Shown here piece after piece: positions 37,054-44,835 of a DNA stretch of 64,000 nt. Below the pieces are notes generated by a model. The model saw nothing but the letters and a program-made list of their open reading frames with translations, was not told the DNA's origin and searched no databases. Origin of the DNA: Pedobacter insulae (lineage in GTDB: Bacteria > Bacteroidota > Bacteroidia > Sphingobacteriales > Sphingobacteriaceae); assembly GCF_900113525.1 (NCBI RefSeq), contig NZ_FOPP01000001.1:124001-188000 (forward strand). Reading direction: 5' to 3'. The position numbers and the translations under genes were made by a program. Each line of letters starts with the position of its first letter. Position 1 is the stretch's first letter.

Positions 37054-37920
37054 ATGAAACTATTCCAACCATTATTATACCTTTTTCTCTTTAGCACTCA
37101 AGTTGTTCTTGCCCAAAATAAGCCCATGAAATTTCTTTCTTATAATATTTTGGAAGGGATGAAATTGGATACCGTAATTAATAAACCAGCATTTGCTGCT
37201 TGGCTTAAAACTCAGGATGCTGATGTGCTAGCGCTCCAGGAGGTTACCGGATTTACGCAATCCAGCCTAGAAAAATTGGCTTTAAGTTATGGTCATCCAT
37301 ACGCTGTATTACTAATTGAAGGTGAAAAATTCCCTGTTGCGATTACGTCGAAATATCCCATTACCAATGTGAAAAAGATAACCGATAATATGGATCGAGG
37401 CTTTATCTTAGCAGAAATAATAGGCTTCCAAATTGCTGTGCTCCATTTTACACCATTTGATTATAGAAAGAGGAGACAAGAAGTGGCCCTTTTATTAGCC
37501 GAGATTAAAGCGAAAGCAGTGAATAAAAACTGGGTTATGATGGGTGATTTTAACACCGTGTCCCCGCTTGACTCTTCGGCTTATACTGATGGGAAGCTTA
37601 TTGCTAATTATATTGCCTACGAAAAGAAGTATGCACCAATCTTGAAATTGGTGAACGGCAAGATTGATTATACTGTAATTCAGGATATTCTGGATTATAA
37701 ATTTGTCGACGCCCTCAAACTCAAACACCAGGACTTTATAAAAACCGTTCATCCTAAAGCTTTCGAGCCAAAGAATGGCCCCGATGTTCCTTCTAGGATT
37801 GATTTTATATTTGTTAGTCCAGATTTAAAAAACAAAGTAATGGGCGCTGAAGTAATTAAAGACGATTTTACCCATGTGCGATCTGATCATTATCCAGTTT
37901 ACATCACAATTCAACAATAA
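37054..37920 (+). CDS. Exported endonuclease/exonuclease/phosphatase-family enzyme
   Basis: A 288-residue protein with a cleavable signal peptide (MKLFQPLLYLFLFSTQVVLAQ). The fold's catalytic motifs are complete: SYNILEG (Asn), VLALQEV (Glu), MMGDFNTVSP (Asp, Asn), SRIDFIFVS (Asp) and VRSDHYPVY (Asp, His). Family members cleave phosphodiester or phosphomonoester bonds in nucleic acids, inositol phosphates or sphingomyelin. Export and position beside a phosphodiester glycosidase suggest a phosphoester in the imported substrate. It starts 64 bases after the NHL-NAGPA gene. Confidence 0.88.
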   Translation: MKLFQPLLYLFLFSTQVVLAQNKPMKFLSYNILEGMKLDTVINKPAFAAWLKTQDADVLALQEVTGFTQSSLEKLALSYGHPYAVLLIEGEKFPVAITSKYPITNVKKITDNMDRGFILAEIIGFQIAVLHFTPFDYRKRRQEVALLLAEIKAKAVNKNWVMMGDFNTVSPLDSSAYTDGKLIANYIAYEKKYAPILKLVNGKIDYTVIQDILDYKFVDALKLKHQDFIKTVHPKAFEPKNGPDVPSRIDFIFVSPDLKNKVMGAEVIKDDFTHVRSDHYPVYITIQQ

Positions 37921-37932
37921 TCCCGAAATACG

Positions 37933-39168
37933 ATGCCACAAATCCACAAGAATTTTATCTATTCCTTACTTTGGTTCGGCTTAAGCGTGCTCCCTCTTAT
38001 TGGATTTGCCAAAAATCCATTCAATTCCAAAGAAAAAGCCCTGCTGCAGAAGAACTTCTTTCTCCTTTACCTCTTGGAGATAGAAGAAAGCTTGGCGAAC
38101 TATGCATCGCTACAACAAATCGCTGCCACTCGTGCAATAAAATTAACCCAAGCTGTTGGTGCATGCCAAACTAATGGCTGCTTAGTTACCGCCCTTCAGC
38201 TCAGCGATATTGAAATAAACGAGATCGGAACCGAACTTAGTAAGCATGCTGCCCAATCAAAGTCTCTTATAGATCGATTGCGTGCAACTGGTCGGTACAT
38301 CAACTTCGCTTCGGCTAATGATGTAAACTTTATTCAAAAATGTTGGGAAGCAGATGCAAGAGCGATGAACAGAATCTTGGCAGTTTATGTAAATGGTGAA
38401 AAACCTCTTTATCCGAAAATTGATGCGGGCGATTTTGGGCCAAATGATCCCAAGTACTTTCAGGAAATTAAACAGTTGCTTACTGCTTTAAGTCAACAGA
38501 AAAAGAATGATAAAATTTCGGCTTATCACAATCTGATCTTGGCTTGCTTAAAAATATTGTTGATAAACGGACGAGACGAGGCAATCCGATATGAGCCGCT
38601 TGAAAAGGGCTGGAACAAAGACGCAGTAAAGCAGTTAGCCAAAATAGATTGGCAGAAATTTAAATATAGCGTTATTTTAGTTCCAGGCTTAGGTCCGGAA
38701 GAAGTTGGGCTAAGGTTAGATCCGAATGGAGCGAAGCGCTGTGATAGTGCCGCCAAAAGATACTTCGCTGGCTTGGCGCCTTTCATTGTCGTTTCTGGTG
38801 GTCACGTACATCCCAATAAAACACCCTTTGCCGAAGCGGTTGAGATGAAAAAGTACCTCATCAAGGTTTGTAAAGTGCCCAGTAAAGCCATAATAATCGA
38901 GCCACATGCCCGACACACCACTACAAACCTCAGAAATTTAAACCGCATGATTTATCGTTTTCGAATTCCTGCTGATAAAAAGGTTTTGATAGTTACTGAT
39001 GTTTCACAAAGCACCTATATCTTAGGTAATATGGCCAAAAATGCTACTCGTGAATTAGGTTATATACCTTATGCAGAAATTAAAAAAGAGAGTGCTACGG
39101 AAACAGAATACCTTCCGAATAAATTATCAATCCATACCAATCCTTTTGATCCTTTAGACCCTGAGTAA
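37933..39168 (+). CDS. Exported YdcF/DUF218-family protein
   Basis: A 411-residue protein. The N-terminus (FIYSLLWFGLSVLPLIGFAK) is a signal peptide. About 200 residues of helical, unrecognised sequence precede a DUF218/YdcF domain (about 235-395): VILVPGLGPEE, PFIVVSGGHVHPNKTPFAEAVEMKKYLI, IIIEPHARHTTTNLRNLNRM and VLIVTDVSQSTY. YdcF-like proteins bind nucleotide-like ligands or act on cell-envelope intermediates, with no settled reaction. The long N-terminal extension and export are unusual. It begins 12 bases after the preceding stop, and its stop overlaps the next ATG by one base. Confidence 0.82.
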   Translation: MPQIHKNFIYSLLWFGLSVLPLIGFAKNPFNSKEKALLQKNFFLLYLLEIEESLANYASLQQIAATRAIKLTQAVGACQTNGCLVTALQLSDIEINEIGTELSKHAAQSKSLIDRLRATGRYINFASANDVNFIQKCWEADARAMNRILAVYVNGEKPLYPKIDAGDFGPNDPKYFQEIKQLLTALSQQKKNDKISAYHNLILACLKILLINGRDEAIRYEPLEKGWNKDAVKQLAKIDWQKFKYSVILVPGLGPEEVGLRLDPNGAKRCDSAAKRYFAGLAPFIVVSGGHVHPNKTPFAEAVEMKKYLIKVCKVPSKAIIIEPHARHTTTNLRNLNRMIYRFRIPADKKVLIVTDVSQSTYILGNMAKNATRELGYIPYAEIKKESATETEYLPNKLSIHTNPFDPLDPE

Positions 39169-40262
39169 TGATGAATTTAAAAATGAATTACCTATTAGGC
39201 CTTTGCCTCTTTTTATTGGTGCAACTAGCCAACGCGCAAGACAGCTTAAAGTACGTTGATGCAAAAACCTTAGTTACGATTGGCAAAGCAAAAGCAACTG
39301 AGCAATGGTTTCAGCGAATTGATTCTAATGAAACTGTAACTATGCCTAAAACGGTTCAGGGATTAGCAAAAAACAGCGCCGGTATAGCCATCATCTTCGA
39401 AACAAACTCTCCCGTTATTTCAGCAAAGTGGACACTAGCGGAAGATAAGTACATGGCCAACATGACGCCTATTGCACACAGTGGTTTAGATCTTTACTGC
39501 TTAAAAGATGGTAAATGGCAATTTGTTAGTCCGGGCCGACCAGAAAAAGGAGCATTAAACCAAAGTCAGGTAATTATTCGTCGAATGGATACCACCATGA
39601 AGCAGTTTCTTTTATACCTACCGCTATATAATTCGGTTACTAATCTAAGCATTGGCGTTAAAACAGAATCAGTTCTTAAAGCACCTCAAAAAGTTGCAGT
39701 AAATAAAGCTAAAAGAGTGGTAATATATGGGTCTAGTATTGTTCAGGGTGCTTCTGCAAGCAGGCCTGGCATGGCTTACCCAGCCATGTTGCAGCGTCAA
39801 TTAGGAATGGATGTAATCAATCTCGGCTTTAGTGGCAATGCAAAAATGGAGATGGAAGTAGCTAAATACCTCGCTACCGTAGAGGGAGATTGCTATGTGC
39901 TAGATTGCATTCCAAATCAAGCCCCAGAACAGATTAGCGAGCGGGCGCTTCCCTTTATTAAATACCTGCGTGATAAACGTCCGAAAACTCCAATTATATT
40001 AGTTGAAACTGTAATTAGGGAGCACGGCTACTTCGATCAGCAAGTTGGCAATAGTGTGCGCAAACAAAACGAGAATATCCATAAAGCTTACCAACAACTG
40101 CTTAAAGAGAATTATAAACAAATCTATTATGTCCCTGCCACAGCATTTATGGGAAATGATCATGACGGCACTGTCGATGGAACCCATCTTACAGATTTGG
40201 GCTTCGACAGAATAGCGAAGGCTGTTGCTAAGGAAATTGAAAAAGCTCGCGCAAAAGATTAA
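39168..40262 (+). CDS. Exported SGNH/GDSL-family esterase
   Basis: A 364-residue protein with a signal peptide (YLLGLCLFLLVQLANAQ). A beta-rich N-terminal domain (about 30-180) precedes the SGNH hydrolase domain. Block I is VVIYGSSIVQGASAS with the catalytic Ser (about 188-202), the Gly block is INLGFSGNAKM, and block V is DGTHLTDLGF (Asp/His). Such two-domain SGNH proteins act on carbohydrate esters such as acetyl groups. It is the last cargo gene of the island. ATGs at 39168 and 39171 are equivalent start choices. It may deacylate the same glycan that the upstream enzymes attack. Confidence 0.88.
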   Translation: MMNLKMNYLLGLCLFLLVQLANAQDSLKYVDAKTLVTIGKAKATEQWFQRIDSNETVTMPKTVQGLAKNSAGIAIIFETNSPVISAKWTLAEDKYMANMTPIAHSGLDLYCLKDGKWQFVSPGRPEKGALNQSQVIIRRMDTTMKQFLLYLPLYNSVTNLSIGVKTESVLKAPQKVAVNKAKRVVIYGSSIVQGASASRPGMAYPAMLQRQLGMDVINLGFSGNAKMEMEVAKYLATVEGDCYVLDCIPNQAPEQISERALPFIKYLRDKRPKTPIILVETVIREHGYFDQQVGNSVRKQNENIHKAYQQLLKENYKQIYYVPATAFMGNDHDGTVDGTHLTDLGFDRIAKAVAKEIEKARAKD

Positions 40263-40601
40263 TATTTGGGCTGAAGATATGGATCGACTAAATCTACTAT
40301 GCGAAGGCATTTGTTTTACAATTGTAGAATTAGTAACTTAGTATATCATTTGGAGCCAAAACCCGTCAACCGTTTTGGTGAGCACATTGGTCGAAATGGT
40401 TGCAAAAAACCTCATTATAGGTAACGGGGAAGGACTTCAATCATTCCCGTCGGAACTAGACTATAGCCCTTTAGATTTTCATTCTTATCTTTAATAAACT
40501 TACCTCTTTATACTCTGAAAAATACTGGAAATAAGTTCATCTTTAAATCAAAATTTCATATATTTGTTCATACCATTTACTACCATCTGGTTGGATTTCC
40601 A

Positions 40602-40618
40602 GTGAGTAATTCGTGAGT
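40602..40618 (+). repeat. 17-bp subterminal repeat, right copy
   Basis: GTGAGTAATTCGTGAGT is identical to 21586-21602. The sequence TCGTGAG-TG-CTCACGA (40611-40626) also forms a 7-base inverted repeat. It lies 60 bases inside attR, consistent with an integrase arm-binding site. Confidence 0.65.
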
Positions 40619-40677
40619 GCTCACGAGCAAAAACCTTAAAATTTTGGCGTACAGGCCGATAAATCATAAAATCACGG

Positions 40678-40700
40678 TCCCGTCCGGTCCGCTGGTTTAA
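40678..40700 (+). repeat. attR core: second copy of the tRNA-Asp 3'-end repeat
   Basis: Exact 23-bp copy of 21470-21492, without the rest of the tRNA upstream. The sequence to the left does not form the 5' part of a tRNA, so this is a displaced 3' fragment left by integration. A diverged copy of the tRNA terminator follows. Confidence 0.92.
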
Positions 40701-40714
40701 ACACCAAATGCTTT

Positions 40715-40749
40715 AAAAGCCTGTTTTTCACAAGAAAACAGGCTTTTTT
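40715..40749 (+). terminator. Duplicate of the tRNA-Asp terminator at attR
   Basis: AAAAGCCTGTTTT pairs with AAAACAGGCTTTT and ends in T residues. It differs from the copy at 21507 mainly in the loop (CACAAG against CGTATG). Confidence 0.9.
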
Positions 40750-40796
40750 GTTTTCATCCTCTCCCGAAATATCCAAGTTTTGTACATGACCCTAGG

Positions 40797-41231
40797 TTAC
40801 CTGTTAGCTTCTTTCCTATCTTGTATTTTCGAATTTGTGATGGTCAAAAAAAAGTTTGATAATGCAATTAGTAAGAAGAATATAGGAATGTATGGGGGTT
40901 TAATTTTTAGCGGTAAAACGTTCGCTGGAACATTCGGATGTAGATGAACATAAATACCTGTCATCATCATTATACTGATTGCTAAAAATGAAACGCTTGT
41001 CAGCCATTTATATATTTTATTTGAAATTTTTGGTCTGTATAACAAACACAAAAAGAGGGTTGTTCCAACAGTAATCTCTCCTAGTATGCCCAATGTGTAA
41101 GAAAGTTCTCCTAAATTACTATTCGTAACCTGGACGCTATACCAATTCTTAAAAGGGTTCACAAATTTCAGAACACCGAACATAAACATTGAAATAGCTA
41201 AAGACCAAGTGGTAATTTTGTAGTATTTCAT
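40797..41231 (-). CDS. DoxX-like small membrane protein
   Basis: A 144-residue protein with four predicted membrane helices (MKYYKITTWSLAISMFMFGVLKFVNPF first, then LSYTLGILGEITVGTTLFLCLLY, WLTSVSFLAISIMMMTGIYVHLHP and YIPIFFLLIALSNFFLTI). This is the layout of DoxX/DUF4870-like inner-membrane proteins of unknown reaction. The ATG at 41231 is chosen. A TTG 45 bases upstream would add a polar stretch before the first helix. It lies downstream of the AraC-type gene on the same strand and just outside the island. Confidence 0.65.
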   Translation of the reverse strand: MKYYKITTWSLAISMFMFGVLKFVNPFKNWYSVQVTNSNLGELSYTLGILGEITVGTTLFLCLLYRPKISNKIYKWLTSVSFLAISIMMMTGIYVHLHPNVPANVLPLKIKPPYIPIFFLLIALSNFFLTITNSKIQDRKEANR

Positions 41232-41399
41232 ATGGCTATTCTTGTATATGCTTTTTCCTGAACAGCTTCTCACCAATTGCGACCATTAAATTTTTCTTTA
41301 CAATCATATTTTCGTCTTTTAATTCGAGGCAAAATTGAACTTAAAAAGTAAATCTCGCTTGGCTGTAAAGTCCAAAAAATGGAAAATGAGGCTCAACCG

Positions 41400-42245
41400 T
41401 TATTTCAAGGCTTTACTTCCCCTATGCGCTGAAGGAGTTGAGTTGAATTTTTGCTTAAACAGTTTCGTAAAGTGGGAAGTGTCGTTAAACCCAACTTCAT
41501 AGCATATTTCACTGATAGAAAAATCAGTTGAGCCTAACAGGTCGCTTGCCTTGAGAAGCTTTTGCTCTTTAATGTAATTGGCAGGGGTATCGTTGAAATA
41601 ATTTTCAAAGTCTCTCTTAAAAGCAGATAAGCTCCGCCCCGAGAGTAAAGCCAGTTCGCTAATCGTAATATTTGAAAACAGGTGAGTTTGAATTATATCT
41701 TTAAAGCTCGCCTGTTTTGGAGTAAAGAGGTAAGAAAATAAGCTGATTATATTTTCAGCATTGTCTGTCTGGAGCAACAATAAAATAAGTTCTTTAATTT
41801 TTAGCCTTACTAAATCGTCATTAACCAATGTTGGGTTTTGAAAATAGAAATCAAGGCTTTCAATGAATTGAATAATGATGTCATGTTTTACTATTTTTTG
41901 TGCAAAATGTTTTTTACCATTGGGTTTAATAAAACTGGGTACTTCATCTTTATATAGTTCTTGTAGGATGTCGCTGTGAAGATGGACTGCAAAAATTTCA
42001 CAAATATTATTTCCTGATTTTTGGATTAAATCCGCAAAATAGTGGCCGCATTTTAACAAAACACTTTCTAAAACATAAATATTCACCTTCTCCGTTGGAG
42101 AATTCAGAATGCTTTCTCCGTCTTTGATAAATATAAAGCAAGCTTCATTTTGAAAAATTGCGCCATACATAAATGGTGTCCTGATGCGTAATTTTTCGAT
42201 TACGCATTTATTGTTTAAGTTAAAATGTTTTCGGTCAATTATCAT
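41400..42245 (-). CDS. AraC-family transcriptional regulator
   Basis: A 281-residue protein. An unspecific N-terminal sensor domain (about 1-165) is followed by the AraC double helix-turn-helix (about 180-275): ISELALLSGRSLSAFKRDFENYFNDTPANYI for the first and ISEICYEVGFNDTSHFTKLFKQKFNSTPSAHR for the second, which is the family signature. It may regulate the DoxX-like gene 168 bases downstream on the same strand or the divergent secreted-protein gene at 42599. The effector is unknown. Confidence 0.92.
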   Translation of the reverse strand: MIIDRKHFNLNNKCVIEKLRIRTPFMYGAIFQNEACFIFIKDGESILNSPTEKVNIYVLESVLLKCGHYFADLIQKSGNNICEIFAVHLHSDILQELYKDEVPSFIKPNGKKHFAQKIVKHDIIIQFIESLDFYFQNPTLVNDDLVRLKIKELILLLLQTDNAENIISLFSYLFTPKQASFKDIIQTHLFSNITISELALLSGRSLSAFKRDFENYFNDTPANYIKEQKLLKASDLLGSTDFSISEICYEVGFNDTSHFTKLFKQKFNSTPSAHRGSKALK

Positions 42246-42598
42246 TAGTTGGTACTATTCTTATACAATGCTGTTGTGCGTTTGTTCATCTTCGGCAGCA
42301 TTTTTTGTTTCTCTACCCACTCACTCTAAGAGCCAATATAGAGTTTTGGAATTTGTTAATCGATTTTCTTTTATATTGCGGGGATTGTTACCTTATCCGG
42401 TACTCTTGCACGATTTGGAAAAAGGCTTAGGGGACTTTTTTTATAAGATCTTGATAACGAATACAAAGGATAGATTTAGCAAATGCAGCATTCCGCTAAA
42501 AGGAACGATTGCGCCTAACCTTTTCTTAATTGCCAATCTGTTGAAATTGTTTATATTTATTTTAGGAAATTCAGTTTGTAGCCTAAATCATCACCATT
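42246..42598. other. Divergent intergenic region
   Basis: This 353-base region separates the AraC gene from the secreted-protein gene. No gene, RNA or repeat is convincing. It should contain both promoters. Confidence 0.4.
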
Positions 42599-43309
42599 AT
42601 GAAAAACTTTATTGCGATCTACTTAAGTCTATTTCTTTTATCTGCTAACTTGCAGGCACAGTCTACCATAAACGGAGCCTGGAAATTAACAAGCGGAGAA
42701 AATGAGCATCAACTTTTTATTCAGGACGGTTTCTTTTTCCATACGATACATACCGCAAACCAGTTCACGATGTCCCGTGGAGGGCACATCTCAGTTAAAA
42801 AAGATGCGCTACTAACTAAAGTACTTTTTAATAGCGCCGACTCTTCTGAAGTAAATCGAGAAAGCGCTATTCCATTTTCAATTAGCCAAAATATGCTTTT
42901 CCTGAATATGCCTGAAGGCCATGTGGAACTGCAACGTGTTGATGATGGTAAAGCACCGCTGGCTGGCGTATGGCACATTACCGGAAGAATGGGTGACGAC
43001 GGGAAAATAGCAGAGATACACCAAACAGGTACACGGCAGACTTATAAATTACTTACGGGTACAAAATTTCAGTGGGTGGCAATAGATCCAGCCAAAAAAC
43101 AATTCTCGGGAACTGGCGGCGGAACCTATTCTTTTAAAGATGGCAAGTACACAGAAAACATCGAGTTTTTTAGTCGCGATAATACCCGGGTAGGTGCTTC
43201 ACTTGCTTTTGATGGCAAGCTTGAAAACGGTAAATGGCATCATAGTGGTTTGAGTAGTAAGGGTGCTAAGATTTATGAGATCTGGAGTAAAGTTCAGGTA
43301 AATCAATAA
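42599..43309 (+). CDS. Secreted lipocalin-like protein
   Basis: A 236-residue protein with a signal peptide (MKNFIAIYLSLFLLSANLQAQ). Two similar beta-rich halves follow: STINGAWKLTSGENEHQLFIQDGFFFHTIH (about 22-50) and APLAGVWHITGRMGDDGKIAEIHQTGTRQTYKLLTG (about 118-150). The G-x-W-x-x-T opening of each resembles lipocalin-type domains of Bacteroidetes secreted proteins (DUF4488-like). No catalytic residues are evident. It stands alone, divergent from the AraC gene. Confidence 0.6.
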   Translation: MKNFIAIYLSLFLLSANLQAQSTINGAWKLTSGENEHQLFIQDGFFFHTIHTANQFTMSRGGHISVKKDALLTKVLFNSADSSEVNRESAIPFSISQNMLFLNMPEGHVELQRVDDGKAPLAGVWHITGRMGDDGKIAEIHQTGTRQTYKLLTGTKFQWVAIDPAKKQFSGTGGGTYSFKDGKYTENIEFFSRDNTRVGASLAFDGKLENGKWHHSGLSSKGAKIYEIWSKVQVNQ

Positions 43310-43374
43310 CCGTTATTTCTCTAAAACACTTTATATTTTAACCTCCTATCAATTGCTATAAAAAAATTGACATA

Positions 43375-43403
43375 TTTGCTATATAATTTCACGAATAGCT
43401 TTG
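43375..43403 (+). promoter_or_regulatory. Promoter of the M24 peptidase gene
   Basis: TTTG (43375-43378), 17 bases, then TAGCTTTG (43396-43403). The ATG begins at 43407, three bases after the -7 element, so the transcript is predicted to be leaderless. Confidence 0.65.
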
Positions 43404-43406
43404 GCA

Positions 43407-44798
43407 ATGTTTAGTAAAGAAGAATATATCAATAGAAGGAATAGCTTAAAAAGTAATTTTAACTCAGGTGTTTTACTCTTTTTAGGGAACGATGAAAGCC
43501 CTATTAATTTCTTTGATAACACCTATCATTTTAGACAAGACAGTAGTTTTTTATATTACTTCGGAATTAATGCACCTAAACTGGCTGCGATAATTGATGT
43601 CGACAAAGATAAAATTATAGTTTTTGGCGATGAAATGAGCATCGATGAGCTAGTTTGGATGGGAAGACAGCAAACGCTGGAAGACAAAGCACATCAATCG
43701 GGTGTGACACAGGTTGAGCCTGCAAGTAAGCTATCATCCTACTTGAAAAATGTTAACCACAGTGAAATTCATTATTTGCCTCCATACAGGGCAGAGAACA
43801 AAATGAAAATTGCGGCTATGTTGAGCTTGCCTATCGATTCGATAAAGGAACATGCTTCCCACACGTTGATTAAGGCAGTTGTTGCCCAGCGATCTATTAA
43901 ATCGGCCATGGAACTTGTTGAGCTCGACTTAGCGTCGTCTACTTCGGCCGACATGCATTTACTGGCGATGCAAATGGCTAAGCCCGGCATGAAAGAGAGT
44001 GAAATTGCAGCAGCCCTGCAACAGGTAGCGCAAAAAGATGGGGGCAACTTGGCCTATCCGGTAATTTTAACAGTGGATGGACAGATTTTGCATAACCATT
44101 ACCACGGCAATATTTTAAAGGAGGGCGATTTGGTATTGAACGACTCTGGAGCAGAATCTAGCATGGGTTATGCCGGCGATTTGACCAGAACTTTTCCGGC
44201 AGGCAAGAAGTTTAGCACCAAACAAAATGAACTGTACAGCCTAGTGTTGGATTCTTATCAAAAAGCCGTAAAGGCCTTAAGGCCGGGCATTAAGTATCTG
44301 GATATTCATTATACTGCTTGTTTAACATTGGCTGAAGGTTTGAAAGATTTAGGCTTGATGAAAGGCAATATGCAAGAGGCGGTGTTAGCTGGAGCCCATG
44401 CCTTATTTTTTCAATGTGGTACCGGTCATATGATGGGTTTGGATGTGCATGACATGGAAGATTTGGGAGAACAATTTGTAGGGTATACGGATCAACAAAA
44501 AAAGAATACTACGCAGTTTGGCTTAAAATCGTTGCGATTGGGAAAGGAGCTGGAGACAGGGTATGTGTTGACCGTTGAACCGGGCCTCTATTTTATTCCC
44601 GAACTAATTGACCAATGGCAGGCCGCAAATAAATTTTCAGACTTTATCGATTATGGTAAGGTGGCAGACTATAGAGATTTTGGAGGAATCAGGGTGGAAG
44701 ATGATTATGTGATTACGCAAGATTCTTATCGTAAGTTAGGAAAGGACCTGGCAATCTCTATCAAAGATATAGAAGCTATTAGAGCAACGGCCTACTAG
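43407..44798 (+). CDS. pepP: Xaa-Pro aminopeptidase (M24 family)
   Basis: A 463-residue cytosolic peptidase. An aminopeptidase-P N-terminal domain (about 1-130) is followed by the pita-bread M24 catalytic domain (about 165-450). Metal ligands appear in order: Asp in LNDSGAE, Asp in YAGDLTRTF, His in GTGHMMGLDVHD, Glu in VEPGLYF and Glu in GGIRVEDD. The enzyme removes N-terminal residues before proline. The ATG at 43407 is used because an in-frame TTG 6 bases upstream overlaps the promoter. An M1 peptidase gene follows 37 bases later and is probably co-transcribed. Confidence 0.93.
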   Translation: MFSKEEYINRRNSLKSNFNSGVLLFLGNDESPINFFDNTYHFRQDSSFLYYFGINAPKLAAIIDVDKDKIIVFGDEMSIDELVWMGRQQTLEDKAHQSGVTQVEPASKLSSYLKNVNHSEIHYLPPYRAENKMKIAAMLSLPIDSIKEHASHTLIKAVVAQRSIKSAMELVELDLASSTSADMHLLAMQMAKPGMKESEIAAALQQVAQKDGGNLAYPVILTVDGQILHNHYHGNILKEGDLVLNDSGAESSMGYAGDLTRTFPAGKKFSTKQNELYSLVLDSYQKAVKALRPGIKYLDIHYTACLTLAEGLKDLGLMKGNMQEAVLAGAHALFFQCGTGHMMGLDVHDMEDLGEQFVGYTDQQKKNTTQFGLKSLRLGKELETGYVLTVEPGLYFIPELIDQWQAANKFSDFIDYGKVADYRDFGGIRVEDDYVITQDSYRKLGKDLAISIKDIEAIRATAY

Positions 44799-44835
44799 AA
44801 ATTTTGAATATTAGAACGCTTAAATTATACTAACA

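Larger units (their letters stand above)
40263..40796. other. Right end of the island, noncoding
   Basis: A 534-base stretch without a gene. It holds a weak inverted repeat (CCAAAAC/GTTTTGG, 40356-40378), the 17-bp subterminal repeat at 40602, and the attR core at 40678 with its terminator. Chromosomal sequence resumes after about 40760. Confidence 0.7.

Noticed and set aside
40356..40378. Terminator after the SGNH gene (CCAAAAC/GTTTTGG)
   Set aside because: A 7-bp stem with a 9-base loop and no T-tract is too weak to call.
42184..42648. Open frame of 154 codons between the AraC gene and the lipocalin-like gene
   Set aside because: It overlaps both neighbours, is rich in Leu, Phe, Ser and Cys, and shows no domain or signal peptide; it looks like AT-rich noncoding sequence.
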